A stretch of 64,000 nucleotides of DNA from Siphonodentalium dalli (GCA_032622095.1 CP136061.1:21766991-21830990), one strand, 5' to 3'. Positions 13,771 to 25,616 are shown, counted from the stretch's first letter. A program made the numbers and translations. The notes: generated by a model not told the origin, from the letters alone.

Positions 13771-13857
13771 ACATTTGCAGAATGAGGTCCCCAGAGGGTG
13801 AATTTTGTGATGCTACTCTGCACATCAGACTAGCATCACCAAATTCACCCTCTGGTG
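13771..13857. mobile_element. hAT-like MITE, truncated
   Basis: Contains gacatttgcagaatgaggtc and the mirrored actagcatcaccaaattcacc module. Lacks both outer ends. Confidence 0.75.
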
Positions 13858-14404
13858 GGGTGGGATGGTAGGTAGTTATCCTGAGCCCCACTGGGGTTTT
13901 TCATATATAATACTTCGCTGATAAACTTATTCAATCCGGGACATTTGCTTAAATGTCATCCATTTTATTGGTATAATAAAGAAACTCATTGATAAGAAAG
14001 TGTTTTCTTGAAGATAAATTATTTCTGGGTCAGGCTTGAGAGTCATTTCTGTTTAATTATGGAAGTACTTGTGAATTTAATGTTATCAGAATCCATGCTG
14101 TTGATTCAATAGGTGCTCCAGCTGGTGTTCTTAAATTCAAAAACGAGAACAGGACACCCAAACTTAATGTAATTTTCGACATTCAAGTGTTCATGATATA
14201 TCTTTGTCAGCAATCTGAACTATAAATACACCATATGGCACATGGATTTGATCAGGTAACGACAGGGGGTGAAAATGGGCTGCATTCCATTCCCAACTAG
14301 TACTGTCTAGTACTTAGGTTTATTCCCAATTTCTGACCTGAAATTCCAATTACCAGAAAGTCTCTTGCTTTCTGGACAATAACTAGGACTTCCCATCCAT
14401 GTAA

Positions 14405-14850
14405 TTATACCCCCCCCCCCCCATCACAAAAGATGGGGGTATACTGGATTACATGCATCTGTCTGTCTGTCTGCCCACATGTGCGTCTATCCGTCCGTCC
14501 GCTCATATGTCTCAATCTATGAAATTTGGTATGCAGGTTTGGCATCAGGAGGACTTTCAAAAGAGGGTTCATTGACATTGGGCACATTTTCTGTTCAAGA
14601 GTTATCCCTCTTTGTTTATCTTAAAATGTTGGATTTCTGTCCATCTGCTCATATACCTCAACCGTGGGTTGTCGGATCTCGATGAAATTTGGTTTGCAGG
14701 TTTGGCATCAGGAGGGCTTTCAAAAGGGGGGTTCATTGACGTTGAACACATTTTCCGTTCAAGAGTTATCCTCTTTCTTTATCTGAAAATATTGGATTTC
14801 CGTTTGTCATTCGTTAGAATTGTCAAGTAATTTGTTCGTTCATCACATTT
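14405..14850 (+). repeat. Poly-C tract with two 163 bp units
   Basis: A C run near 14410 is followed by gggggtatactgg and a TCTG/TCCG-rich stretch, then two units 163 bp apart, each with gaaatttggtatgcaggttt or a close variant. The order C-tract, 'gggtatactgg', 'tccgtc', 'aaatttgg' recurs at 25720-26370. Confidence 0.7.
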
Positions 14851-15240
14851 TTTTTCACAACTTGGTATCCGATCTGCCCATATTTCAATTTTCACCATGG
14901 GGGTATTCCAGCACCTGTGGTGCAGCCTCTTGTTCCAAATAAAAAAAAGCATATTCTTTTTAGAGAAAGATGGAATAAATTGGCCATACTTTACCTTTTT
15001 TAAACTTAAAAATTCCTTACTTTAAATCCGGGCTCATCTTATTTCAAATGGAAAAAAATAGAAGAAAATTTTAAATTTACCATATACTTTAGTGTAACAT
15101 ACGGCACAGGCAGCGCATAGATATAGCCAAATAGATTTATAGTAAAACATATACTTTACAATATAACTCCACCTGTCAAACATAAACATTTTTGTAAACT
15201 TAAATGTCTTGTATCAATTTATTACATGATCCTACCATTA

Positions 15241-15835
15241 TTCCATTCAATAAACCCATTCTATAAATTGTGATATTAAACGTTCATTTAATAACAGGAA
15301 ATAGTGCCAGGTGACATTTGACTTCCAGTTTGTCATCTGTTTATCTTCCGTACGCTATACCTCAAAATACTATGGCTTCCAATATTTTTCCAACAAATTA
15401 TAATGAATGAAGAGTTTGAAAAGCTATGTCATTAAATAGACGACATTAAATATGGCAAAGAGTTTTTATTTATCTGGGACTATTTCTTCACGCGGGCAAA
15501 CAATGCATAGTTATGTGAAACATCATCGCATGCCTTATAGAAGCAAATATTAGTTTCACGTCCCATTTGTTTATTTAAGTACATATATGTTTGATCAAGG
15601 TTTTGGATCATGTAATAAATAGAATCTACAACTCGCCAAAAGCTCTGTCCAGACCTAATTTACTGGACTAGTTTTGTAAATTCCGCTATAAACTGGGGAC
15701 TCGCTGTACATGTAGATCCTCTATATATAGTGTAATTTTATCTTGATATATAACTTATGTTATGAATTTTGACCTGAATACTAAATATTAAAAAGAAATA
15801 AAAAAAATAATACATTTTTATACAGAGAATAGTCT
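15241..15835 (+). other. Intron or upstream sequence, nothing recognised
   Basis: AT-rich sequence between the inverted-repeat structure and the duplicated exon 1 acceptor. No coding similarity to the missing N-terminus of AASS was seen here or further upstream. Confidence 0.6.
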
Positions 15836-15985
15836 GCCTCATACATTCACCCATTCTGAACCTCTTTTTCAGGAATGTTCAAGCTGAGGGGAAATTTATG
15901 TCTAGAATTTGTCTCATACATTCACCCTTTCTGAACCTCTTTTTCAGGAGTATGCAAACAGAGGGGCAATTATTCAGGAGGATAT
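15836..15985 (+). repeat. 75 bp tandem duplication of the exon 1 acceptor
   Basis: Copy one (15836-15910) and copy two (15911-15985) share the pyrimidine tract, the AG and the first exon bases. The true exon starts in copy two at 15948. The matching point in copy one is 15873 after a good tttttcag. Read in the same frame, copy one gives Glu-Cys-Ser-Ser and then TGA at 15885-15887, so it cannot serve as coding sequence. Confidence 0.85.
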
Positions 15986-16124
15986 GTCTGAAGCCTCCTT
16001 CATCATCGGTGTTAAACAGGTGCCAGAGGACATCCTCCTTCCTGACAAAGCATACGCCTTCTTCTCACACACGATCAAGGCTCAGGAAGCTAATATGTCT
16101 CTACTTGACACCATAGTTCAGAAG
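15948..16124 (+). CDS. AASS: AASS exon 1 of window (LKR domain)
   Basis: Encodes 59 codons, phase 0 at both ends: [16 protein letters not shown] at the start and [19 protein letters not shown] at the end. It matches the N-terminal LKR domain, where lysine and ketoglutarate are bound. The acceptor is tttttcag ending at 15947 and the donor is AAG|GTATGT. The start was chosen because similarity begins at the AG and an upstream reading runs into a duplicated copy of the same boundary. The previous coding exon is not in the 15.9 kb upstream. Confidence 0.95.
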
Positions 16125-16275
16125 GTATGTCCATCCCTCTCAAGCCTGATTTTAGTGTGTCTGTCATTTGCCGAATGAGGTCCCCAGAGAGTGAATTTAG
16201 TGATGCTACCCCCGTACAGCGAGTTATAATCATCAAATTCACCCTCCGGGGACCTCATTCTGCTTAGGCCTCAAC

Positions 16276-17866
16276 TAGGGCCCGACGAATTGGCAATTTC
16301 AACATCGAATCTCGAATCGAATCTTTTTAGTAGATTCTTTAGTAGATTCGCGGTACCGATCAGTATGTGGTACGAGCAAAAATGGGGGCAAATGTCAGAT
16401 GATTTTATAACGTCAGTGAGATAACTCAGATTACGGTTCATTGAACTTAATTCCTATAATATGGTATGAACAATATTTAATCACAGTTTAAAACAGTTTA
16501 ATATATGGGAATGGCACGACATCATTTCATATTTTGTACCACTGCCACTATGCGTGAAGTTCATGAAAAGTAAGCAGTTTGGAACTTTGGTGTCTGATTC
16601 GAGTCATTGCAAACGGAAACTCTTCTGCGCATGTATGCTTCACAGCAGGCATGCCCGATATCAAAATTGCGCATCGTGACTTGGGAATTGTGCTTACGCA
16701 AATGGCATTGCAGAGAACTATACATAGTATCCCAACTTGGGCCTGTTCGTCAGAATGCTGAACGGTCAACAATATTCCATTTCCCGGTTAACATATGATT
16801 GTTTAAAGATGTTGGTCGGATTTGGATACGACATGATGGAGCCCATAATGTTTATTTAATATATTTATATAATTTTACTTTTGAATTTAAAAACATATGA
16901 TATTATTTGATTGAGCTGATGTCAGATACCGACATTATACAATTATCGCATTGTTTCGAGGTTGACACGAGGAATTGTCAACCTGAGGAAGTCAATATTC
17001 ACCAAGGCCGAAGGCCGAGGTGAGTATTGACTTCCAAGGGCTGACAATTCCTCGTGTCAACCAAGAAACAATGCGATAACTGTTTTATTATATGAAACGC
17101 GCGTTGATTGGACAAGACGTTGTGACATTGAACGTCACTGGGAAAACCTGATCTATTTTCAGGTCTGATAATAAGTTATGTTAACCCCTGAAGTATCTCA
17201 CGTCACTCAGAACTGTTATTAACCTGTTGTTTCATTAATGAGGTGAACATCGTTAGATATCTCAGGTTTTTTCGTTACGTTTTAACATAGGCATTGGGGA
17301 AAGAAACTTATGATCATATAATAAACAAATATGTCCCACAAGAAATTCACTCGCTTCGGCAGCTGGGGCTGGGCTATATCGCGACATTGCTGGATTTATG
17401 TGGTGGTCTGGAGGAAACCGTGTGCGCTACGATTACTGCAAACTCCATGCAGGGTTTACCTCAGGAAGTCTGACTGGTGCGCTCTGGTAGATATTGCGAT
17501 TATGGTACAACCGCGATGAACACGCGAACCATCACAGTCCTATGCCTGCAGGTTGCACGAGTTGCACCAACCTTCAACGCGAGTAACCCGCACTGGGACT
17601 GGGAGGCCAATATATATATGAGCAGTGAGCTTTTGGGCAACTTACACACATTGGACCACGGAGGTTCCAGATGGTCGGGAAAGAGACTCATGTTAAGTAT
17701 TGGGGATATAATGAACAATTATTATAGATAATGCAGTCTATTCCCGGTGATAAAGGACTTGTAATATAAACGATTCAAAATATCCCGAATCACCCAACCG
17801 CTTTCGATTCGAATCGGAACGTAAGATTCGAAATCAAATTGAATCTCGAAGCTTCGTTGGGCCCTA
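16276..17866. mobile_element. Non-autonomous hAT-like element, 1591 bp
   Basis: TIR TAGGGCCCGACGAA at the left and TTCGTTGGGCCCTA at the right, flanked by a perfect 8 bp duplication GCCTCAAC (16268-16275 and 17867-17874). Both subterminal regions are rich in ATTCGAATC-type repeats. No transposase frame was seen. An internal palindrome at about 16955-17085 centres on gccgaaggccgag. Confidence 0.9.
16955..17085. repeat. Palindrome centred on gccgaaggccgag
   Basis: The left arm cattgtttcgaggttgacac and gaggaagtcaatattcac mirror the right arm gtgagtattgacttcc and gtcaaccaagaaacaatg. It lies inside the hAT-like element. A similar structure with centre gaggccgtaggccgag lies at 21410-21560. Confidence 0.75.
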
Positions 17867-18162
17867 GCCTCAACTTCTAGGAGATATCGATAGTCTCATT
17901 AGTTACTTTTTCCCTTCTGGGAAGTTCTATATCCCCTAATTTGCTTAATCAAGGTGACTAATGTGTGAACATCACCAATTTAAACTCGGGAACTTCAATA
18001 TGATCCTAGGTCTCCCATAGCAGTTGAGGGCCTAAGCATAATGAGATCCCCAGAGGGTGAATTTGTTGGTGCTAGCCTGCTATGCGGGATAGCATCACTA
18101 AATTCACCATCTGGGGACCTCATTCTGCAAATGTAAAGTAATCTTTTTTTCTTCTGTTTCAG

Positions 18163-18315
18163 AACATTTTATTAATTGACTATGAAAAAATGGTAGATGA
18201 CAGTGGTAATCGAGTCGTGGCATTTGGTAAATATGCCGGTGTTGCGGGCATGATAAACATTCTGCATGGGATGGGCCTCCGGTTGCTGGCACTGGGACAT
18301 CACACTCCTTTCATG
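18163..18315 (+). CDS. AASS: AASS exon 2 (LKR domain)
   Basis: Encodes 51 codons, phase 0 to 0, starting [19 protein letters not shown] and ending [14 protein letters not shown]. This is one of the most conserved stretches of LKR ([20 protein letters not shown]). Acceptor ttctgtttcag, donor ATG|GTAAGT. A hAT-like MITE ends about 30 bp before the acceptor, so the polypyrimidine tract is nearly all that separates repeat from exon. Confidence 0.96.
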
Positions 18316-18476
18316 GTAAGTGCTGAGAAGATTTACCATTATAATCTGATTCTCGTTTTGCTTTGCATGAAAATGTTTTTTTATGCAACAGATTCTTTTT
18401 TCTTACCTTACCTTACTCGTATTTAAATTCGCGCAGTACTATTTTTCAAAAATATTTCAATAATAAATTTAAACAT

Positions 18477-18627
18477 CAAGCCTTGAAATAGGGTGTCTGT
18501 CATTTGCAGAATGAGGTCCCCAGAGGGTGAATTTGGTGATGCTAGCCCGCTATGCGGGATAGCATCACTAAATTCACACTCTGGGGACCTCATTCTGCAA
18601 ATGACAGACACCCTATTTCAAGGCTTG
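18477..18627. mobile_element. hAT-like MITE, 151 bp palindrome
   Basis: Complete copy from CAAGCCTTGAAATAGGGTG to its mirror, almost perfectly palindromic. It is flanked by the 8 bp duplication TTAAACAT on both sides, which supports hAT-type insertion. Confidence 0.93.
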
Positions 18628-19620
18628 TTAAACATATATGTAATTAGGCTTCATTGACAACAACCACTTAAATAGTTTATGATTTCAGAGGACATCAAGT
18701 ATTTTATAGTTGAGTCATACATACAACTCATTAACCATAAAGTCTCTTATTTCCCCATGGATTTGCTCAACTTTTTGAGTTGTACCATTTTTCACTCAGT
18801 TTTAAATTGGGGCACATTCTGCAAATGGGTGTGTGAAAAATAGTACTGTGTGTATTTAAATATGAGCAAGGTAGTTCAAAATACATTTAATTCATTTAAT
18901 CAGGAACTTAATTCAGATGAAGCCCCATAATTGTGCAGACGTGGCTTGTGAGTTGCTGTGTCTACTGATTCCCCCATTAGGCTAAATAAAAAAATACCTC
19001 TGTTTAGGATAACAGGATAATAAAATACAGGGGTGGGGGGGGGGGGATAACAAAGTAATTTTATTTTATTTTTTCATTTCATTATTATTTCTACCATTCT
19101 GTTCTATGGAGGAGGGAATTGGAGAGGAAGCTTTTTATTCTGGGTGTCCGAGGGTACAGGGACTGGAAAGTGGGTCACTTCCTAAGGCGATTTATGGAAT
19201 TCAGCAGCATAAAATGACAAAATAATGACTGTTGTATTGTTCACTATCTTTAAAGCAACTGCTTTTTCGCATTTCTACCTTCCGGTCGCATATTTTCATA
19301 TTTTAAGTGAAATAAATAAAAAAAAGAGGAAAATACAATAAAAATACGATAAAATGATGAGGCGGTGTGTTTTGGTAGGGGCGAATGGGTTACCCTAACA
19401 CAGGTATATTTTAAACAGCCTTAGCCCAGCACCTTCTTTATCATTGTTAGGCCAGATAAACTAAATCGTTCATTTCTCAGGAAAGTCGCGTCCCCCAAAA
19501 TACTTCACGGCATTTAAAGCATATTTATCACCTGCCATAAATAAGTAAATAAGTAAAGCAAATTGACAACACTCAAGATTAACCAATGCCCTATTTATAT
19601 AAAATTATATCACCCTCGTA
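18628..19620 (+). other. Intron 2, mostly unique AT-rich sequence
   Basis: No coding or mobile features recognised. There is a short G run near 19031-19046 and A/T-rich stretches. Confidence 0.6.
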
Positions 19621-19749
19621 CAAGCCTTGAAATAGGGTGTCTGCTGAGGCCTAAGTAGAATGAGGTCCCCATATGTAGGATAGCATCACTAAATTCACCC
19701 TCTGGGGGACCTCATTCTGCAAATGACAGACACCCTATTTCAAGGCTTG
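19621..19749. mobile_element. hAT-like MITE, shortened palindrome
   Basis: Both TIRs are intact (caagccttgaaatagggtgt and its mirror) with a 129 bp body. Flanked by the 8 bp duplication CCCTCGTA at 19613-19620 and 19750-19757. Confidence 0.92.
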
Positions 19750-20204
19750 CCCTCGTACAAGTCATTGTTTTTTTCATAGCAGTTCAGTATATTGTCCATG
19801 CTGAGTGTTTTTGGTGAATATGGGACTAAAATAAATATTATGTGTTAAATACCAGCCTCTTCACTAAAATAATTTGAAATATATTATAAATAAAAATATC
19901 TGTCTCGATCCCTCATCACTTTGAAAATGAAGTATTTTCCCTGAGAAAGGAACTAGTTTCTTTATCTGGCCTGACCATTCGAGTGTGGTTTTGTTGTATG
20001 TAATATTGGTAGTGATGAGTCGATAAGGAATAGGGATCTCATTCCGATTACTATTGGCTGAATGCTCTACTATATTTATGTGACTTCTCTTACTAATACT
20101 AGTCAGACAGAATCTTGCAGTTCACAACTTCCTTGCATAAATGAACTGGAGTTGCATTTGAATCATTTGATATTTGCTGCTAACTTTATATTTGTATACA
20201 TACT

Positions 20205-20375
20205 CTCAGGTGCCTAATCGTGATGGCCTAATAATAGTGATGGGTGGGGATTTAAGCTGAAATTAATAATAGTGATGGCAATTTCGCTCAATGCCAAATA
20301 ATAGTGATCATTTGGAATTTTCTCCCAAATTAATAATCATGCTGACACTATTATTAGTCATCTGAGAGTAGGTGT
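20205..20375 (+). repeat. Short repeat patch with aataatagtgatgg motifs
   Basis: ctcaggtgcctaat and aataatagtgat recur and the patch closes with mirrored actattattagtcatctgag, so it may be a small TIR element. Boundaries are uncertain. 19758-20204 shows nothing recognisable. Confidence 0.5.
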
Positions 20376-20529
20376 GGTGGTTATTGCCCTCCACCTTCAT
20401 GACTAAATTATTTTGTTCATGTATAAATATATTGGTTGTTTATATCAATAAACAGCCCATTGAATATGAACGAGTATTTAGTTGTCAATGAACAAGCTTA
20501 TCCTTTGAGTGCCCCTTCATTTCCTTTAA

Positions 20530-20989
20530 CCCTTTCAGTGCCAGGGGCCGATCTCATCGGCCCTAATTTACGGTCTGTAAAATCGTCCCTAAAAAAAAAC
20601 TAAAAAACATTTAGATTTCTTTGGGTTGAATTTTGTTTGGGTATGCTTAAGCATGCTATAGCGAATTTAAAAACAAACTGGATAAAACCTTAGGGGCATG
20701 TTATAACTCAAAACTATCACCAATTATTCATAGTAATAATTTTGATGCCCATGAAAAACGTAAGATTCCCTGGCACTAAACCAACAAAATAAGTCTGTTA
20801 AAGAATATTTGAAAAAATTATTAAAATTGTAAAAAATTGTAAAAAATAATAATAAATGATGAAAAATTGTTAGGCCAATGCATTCTCTTATATATGCGAG
20901 GCGACCTATGGTCGACTCGCATATATAAGAGAATGCATTGGCACAGGGTATATGGATTGATAGAAAAATCGGACCTGGCACTGAAAGGG
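20530..20989. mobile_element. TTAA (piggyBac-like) element, CCCTTTCAGTGCC ends
   Basis: Flanked by TTAA at 20526-20529 and 20990-20993. TIR CCCTTTCAGTGCCAGG and its mirror. It contains ggccgatctcatcggccc near the left end and the hairpin gcattctcttatatatgcga at 20873-20945. No coding capacity. Confidence 0.9.
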
Positions 20990-21156
20990 TTAAAAATATA
21001 TATGAGGTTTATTAGATTCGGAAGAACATAAATGCCAATATCTCAGATATATATATTGTCTTACAACCCAATTTATTATGGTATTTTTCTGTTCTTCGTA
21101 GATTAGAAACTGATAACTTTAATACGATTTGAAAAGTGACTTCAATTATATGAAAA

Positions 21157-21404
21157 TAACCTCTTCACTGCTAATGATGTTGAGTGCTGGGCCGATGATA
21201 TTATGGCCATTTTGCAGTGGAAAATATAACGGGAATATCATGAAAACCATAAAACTGACTCAGTTGAAAGGCTATTATCACTCACAATCATGGAACATCT
21301 TACACTGTCTAAAACTTTGAGATACATTTGTTCTGATGCACCAATCTCTGAGTTCTAGTTATGAATAATGGCCGACTGCTAATGTGCTGAAGTAGGTCCA
21401 TACT
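21157..21404. mobile_element. TTAA element, CCTCTTCGCTGCT family, 3'-truncated
   Basis: The left end cctcttcactgctaatg and the body (tgctgggccg, aactgactcagttgaaaggc) match the complete copies at 40119 and 48816. The right end is missing and a different palindrome follows directly. Confidence 0.8.
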
Positions 21405-21570
21405 CCATATTATAAGTTACGGGACTCTTAGTGGTCGGATATGGTGTCATGTGAGGCGAAGTGAGATTAATATTAGGCGAGGCCGTAGGCCGAGCCTAAT
21501 ATTGATATCGCTGAGTCTCACATGACACCATATTCGACCACTAAGCGCCCCGTAACGTATTTATTATGTC
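21405..21570. repeat. Palindrome centred on gaggccgtaggccgag
   Basis: gttacgggactcttagtggtc and atatggtgtcatgtgag at the left are mirrored by ctcacatgacaccatat and gaccactaagcgccccgtaac at the right. It may be one end of a larger element running to about 22070. Confidence 0.75.
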
Positions 21571-23168
21571 AGTGGACAAAATCCAGCATATCCCTTTAAT
21601 TAATCGTCGCTCTAATTTATTGTAATTTGGTAAGATAAATGTGTCGTCTATGGCCATTAACTTATGTAACGTCACAGTGACGCGTCATGGGCGTTGAACG
21701 TCAACGCATTGAGTCAATGGCTAATTACCAGAAGTAGGACAACTTGTTGAGTTTGATAGTTAATTTATGAGTCTTTGGAATTCCTCAAATATATCGCATG
21801 CAGGTTTTGGTACATGGTACTATGTCTTTAAATTCACAGAAAATGATTTCTGACAGATATCCCCTTTCTTGGCGCCAAAATACACCACAAATATTCCCGA
21901 GGCGACTGAGTTTCTGAAAAAACTCAGATGGCAGATAAGCACCTAATATTGATTTCATATTAGGTCACCGACCCAATATGGGTTCATATACCGTCACTAG
22001 ATATCGATGCTGATTGGCTAATCGCAAGAGCTGACATAATAAAGACGTATAGCACACTGTGACATTTTACTTTATACTCAGTGCTGACGTATAGCAGCCA
22101 TGATGTTAAAGTTGAACAATATTAAAAATATTATTTCCTGTCAATCAGGCTCATTAAATTTTCCAGTAGGGGTTTTTTTCTTGGGTAGGTAGAGAGCAGA
22201 CAAAAAAAATAAAATGTTAAATTTGGCCTAAAATCACCATAGGATAACAAACGCGCTCTTGAATTATTGACTATTATTACTCAAAATGTTCCAAACCTGT
22301 AATTTACATATCATCGGTGGCTTCTAAAACGTCATACTTCAGGAAAATAAAATTGTACAGGAGACACAAAAAACTATTTATCTCTGGAAATGGAATTAGT
22401 ATCTGCCAATAACTTTGCACTATAATATTTTATATCACAGTTGTTATAATATTTTTTGTTTTAATAATTTTTATTCAGATCTCACATAGTTGTTATAATA
22501 GATAAACTTCCATATTCAGTAATCTCTTATTTGATGAGAAAACATGATTTTATGGTGTTATATGACATTGCATTAGTAAAAATTTGTGAGATGCAACATT
22601 TTAGTTTTGACGTTTTGTGCAGCTTCCTTAGTCTCTGTCACTCAGGGTAAGGAGGATATGCCATCGAGCCATTCCTCTTCAAATCAATCCAATCTGAATT
22701 ATTAGGTCTGAACCGGTTAACCACTCAACAGGTTAACTGGTCAACAAGTTAACCAGTCACCGTGGCTGTGACCGGTCATGAAAATTGCTGGACCGGTTAA
22801 CCGTAAGCCGATAATGCAGTACTTCATCACCAACATATAGTCAGATACATGTAGCAAAAAGCTAGGACCCCAAGGGTTAACATACCTCAGGCAAATGGAA
22901 CTGTTTTGTACATGTTATGACGAGGAGAATTGGAGAATAATTATGATAACTTGTGTAACAAGTTAGTACTACATGTATTAGTCTATTGCAACGTAATATA
23001 TATTGCTGATATTTAAACTTTTGATAATAAAGATACATAATTTAGCATATTGCATTCATAATGAAGTGTTTTTTTGTTTGATGCTTTTCTATCATGTTAG
23101 GAACGGTGTCCACTATCAACAAGTACACAAGTCTGACACATTTATAAGCATAAACTCATAGCATGCAG
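21571..23168 (+). other. Intron 2, no gene recognised
   Basis: AT-rich intron. A ~100 bp patch at about 22705-22810 has five copies of a ggttaac-type motif (accggttaacc, caggttaactgg, aagttaaccag). Otherwise nothing supported. Confidence 0.55.
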
Positions 23169-23385
23169 TACAGTAATGCCCTAAGTAATTGACTCCTTAA
23201 CCACAGCAGAATTATGGGTAACTTTTCAGGATTTAGTCGGAAATATGGCTTGTTTCCATTAATCAGAAAGCTCTCAATGAGAGCTTTCTGGTGAATGGCA
23301 ACAAACCATATTTCCGACTAAATCCTGAAAAGTTACCCATAATTCTGCTGTGGTTAAGTAGTCGATTACTTAGGGCGTTACAGTA
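23169..23385. mobile_element. Mariner-like palindromic MITE
   Basis: Full-length, TA at both ends, TIR CAGTAATGCCCTAA; the centre has the mirrored gaaagctctc / gagagctttc. Confidence 0.9.
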
Positions 23386-23533
23386 TATAGTCTTTGATAT
23401 CATTTCTATGTAGACCCAGGAGTTTTCACACTAAGACATTTTGTTGTCGATCTTATTTTCTCCATACTTTTAAATACGAGACCTGTACATTACAGGCCTG
23501 TTAATTAGCATCGGCTATCGGAAAAGCCCGGAA

Positions 23534-23632
23534 ATAGTGTGTATGACATTTGCAGAATGAGGTCCCCAGAGGGTGAATTTAGTGTTGCTAGCTCACCGTG
23601 TTGGATAGCATCACTAAATTCACTATCTGTGT
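23534..23632. mobile_element. hAT-like MITE, truncated
   Basis: Left arm and centre are present (catttgcagaatgaggtccc to ttcactatctgtg). The outer right arm is lost. Confidence 0.75.
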
Positions 23633-23846
23633 TTATGATTTATTCTGGACAACACCAAACTGGTCTCAAATTTGTAAGCCCTGTCCTGAGTGGCATCAGA
23701 AGCTTAGTTCTACAACTTAGCAGATTTTTTTGTCAGAAAATAATTGAGAATATGAAACAAATAACTTATTCGATTCTAGACCTTCAGTTTTACAATTTCG
23801 CTGTTGGATTATTCAATGCATTAACACACAATAGTTTAGCAGTTTA

Positions 23847-24272
23847 AAGGCCCACTTAATTTTTGAATACCTAGATAACATTATACACAACATATTCCAT
23901 ATTTTATACCATTTGGAAGTGGAACAAAATTATATATATTCTATCAGAATGCGGAACAGATGTGGCCTAGAAGTGTCGACCAAGTGATAGAGATTCTCAG
24001 ATTCATTCCAAGACTTCTGCCATTGTCAACCCAGAATGCATCAGAATTCAATCTAAGAGATATAGTTATTCCCCTTCCATTGAGAATAATAGACTTTACA
24101 GTATAGTCCGGATCAAAATTAAGCACAGAACACACCTCGGTACCGTGACAAAAACAACATTTTCCCAGTTTATTCGACTGGATCAGTTGATAATACATGT
24201 ACAGTGATATATAATATGGAATATGTTGGATATAATGTGATCTGGTGATTCGTAAATTAAGTGGGCCTTTTA
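23847..24272. mobile_element. TIR element with AAAGGCCCACTTAAT ends
   Basis: aaaggcccacttaatttttg at the left mirrors taaattaagtgggccttt at the right; the subterminal aacatattccatat is mirrored too. ~425 bp with no coding capacity. The same left end reappears at 28705 as a fragment. Confidence 0.82.
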
Positions 24273-25469
24273 ATAATTTTTAGATCCCATTTAAACTACT
24301 CAATATCTAATATAGCCTTTTTTCAGCTGTAATTTCGAATTTGTTAATATGTTCACTTATAGTTGTACCGTACCCCTGAGGGTGTGAAGGGGCAGTGTAG
24401 GATTGGCTCGATTCCTGTGTGCCCAAACGTCCATCATACCACACGCTCAGGTATATTCACTGTGTTTAATTAAAAACACATTGAAAACTTCGCTCTTTCC
24501 ACATGCTTCGCGATCTTTTATTAGCCTTCTTGAAATAGTTATAATCAGTTTTATATAGCGCTAAGTGCTTAACCAGTTAAATGTTTTAATGTAATTTTAA
24601 ACATTACACTATGAACTATATAATACTCATAATTGTGTCTTCTTTCGTGAAATTACATTTATATTACACTGAAAAAAAATTAACTGGTGAAGGTGAATTT
24701 ATTTCTCAAGTTGAATGTTCTATTTATTTACTTTAAATTGAAGGTGTTTACTAAAAAAGATAACACATTTCTGCACCTTAAAATTGTTTCAAATTAATTT
24801 TAATTCTGATTTTGTTTTCACATTTTTCTATAATAAATTCCTATTTGTATGTTTATAATTTATTTAGGCCCCTGTGATTAGTGGGTTTTTGGTCGAATTA
24901 AATCTCAAATAGAATATTTCCCAATCTTGGTCGCCGAAATTATAAGATAAAGAAATGTTTCCCGTTTTCGTCTGTATGTCTGAATTTTAGTGAACGGTGG
25001 ATCATCATTTCTTCTAAATATGGCAAACAATTTGGCAAATACCATATTGTCAATTTTCGTGTGCACTAAATAAAAACTTCCCAATTAGAGTGAGGACATT
25101 AAAGGTGAATTCCCTACTTTATCGATTCAAAATGTGGAATCGGAGATGATCCATTTCAGAATTACGATAACACGGTTTTCTCAAAAATAATTTGGGTGTT
25201 TGTTTGAAGGCATTTGACCTGAACTGTTGTTGTGAATGTTCAAATGTTACCAACAATTGCATTTACATTCACTGTTTTGTAGTATTCAAAATTACTATTA
25301 GTTGTTTCAAAGTTGATTTGAATTCGAAACGAATATCGAGGATGAATCAAATAAAACAAAATGAATATCAAATATTCACAGGGGCCGAAAATTCGTGATA
25401 TATCGGAATGCTGTGCTGAATTGTTTACCGTAATTTGATTAATCCATTGAACATGACGCTTCCTTCCAG
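24273..25469 (+). other. Intron 2, 3' part, unique
   Basis: AT-rich sequence before exon 3. A short open frame at 25192-25398 ends in the intron and shows no recognised similarity. Confidence 0.55.
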
Positions 25470-25616
25470 CACATTGGACCCAGTCACAACTATCGGAACA
25501 GTGAGATGGCTCGACGAGCTGTAAGGGATGCTGGGTATGAAGTCGCTCTCGGTAACATGCCGAAATCTCTGGGACCTATGACCTTTGTGTTTACTGGATC
25601 AGGAAACGTTTCTCAG
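25470..25616 (+). CDS. AASS: AASS exon 3 (LKR nucleotide-binding segment)
   Basis: Encodes 49 codons, phase 0 to 0. It begins [18 protein letters not shown] and ends [15 protein letters not shown]. The glycine-rich TGSGNVS stretch follows a hydrophobic strand, the expected dinucleotide-binding turn of the LKR domain. Acceptor ttccttccag, donor CAG|GTATGT. A poly-C tract and a tandem array start about 110 bp into the following intron. Confidence 0.96.

Larger units (their letters stand above)
12900..15240. mobile_element. Second inverted-repeat structure, ~400 bp arms
   Basis: Sequence from about 12950 to 13341 (ctataaatctatttggctat, taagccgggatttaaagtaa, gaaatatgggcagatc) recurs inverted at about 14866-15180. 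The ~1.5 kb between the arms holds a mariner-like MITE, a hAT-like MITE fragment and a poly-C / tandem unit region. Outer edges are fuzzy. Confidence 0.75.
16157..18132. mobile_element. hAT-like MITE, long form, split by a hAT element
   Basis: Left part 16157-16275 (ctgtcatttgccgaatgagg...) and right part 17867-18132 (...ctcattctgcaaatg) belong to one long-form MITE. They are separated by a 1591 bp element whose 8 bp target duplication GCCTCAAC is the MITE's own sequence. The right part ends about 30 bp before exon 2. Confidence 0.85.
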
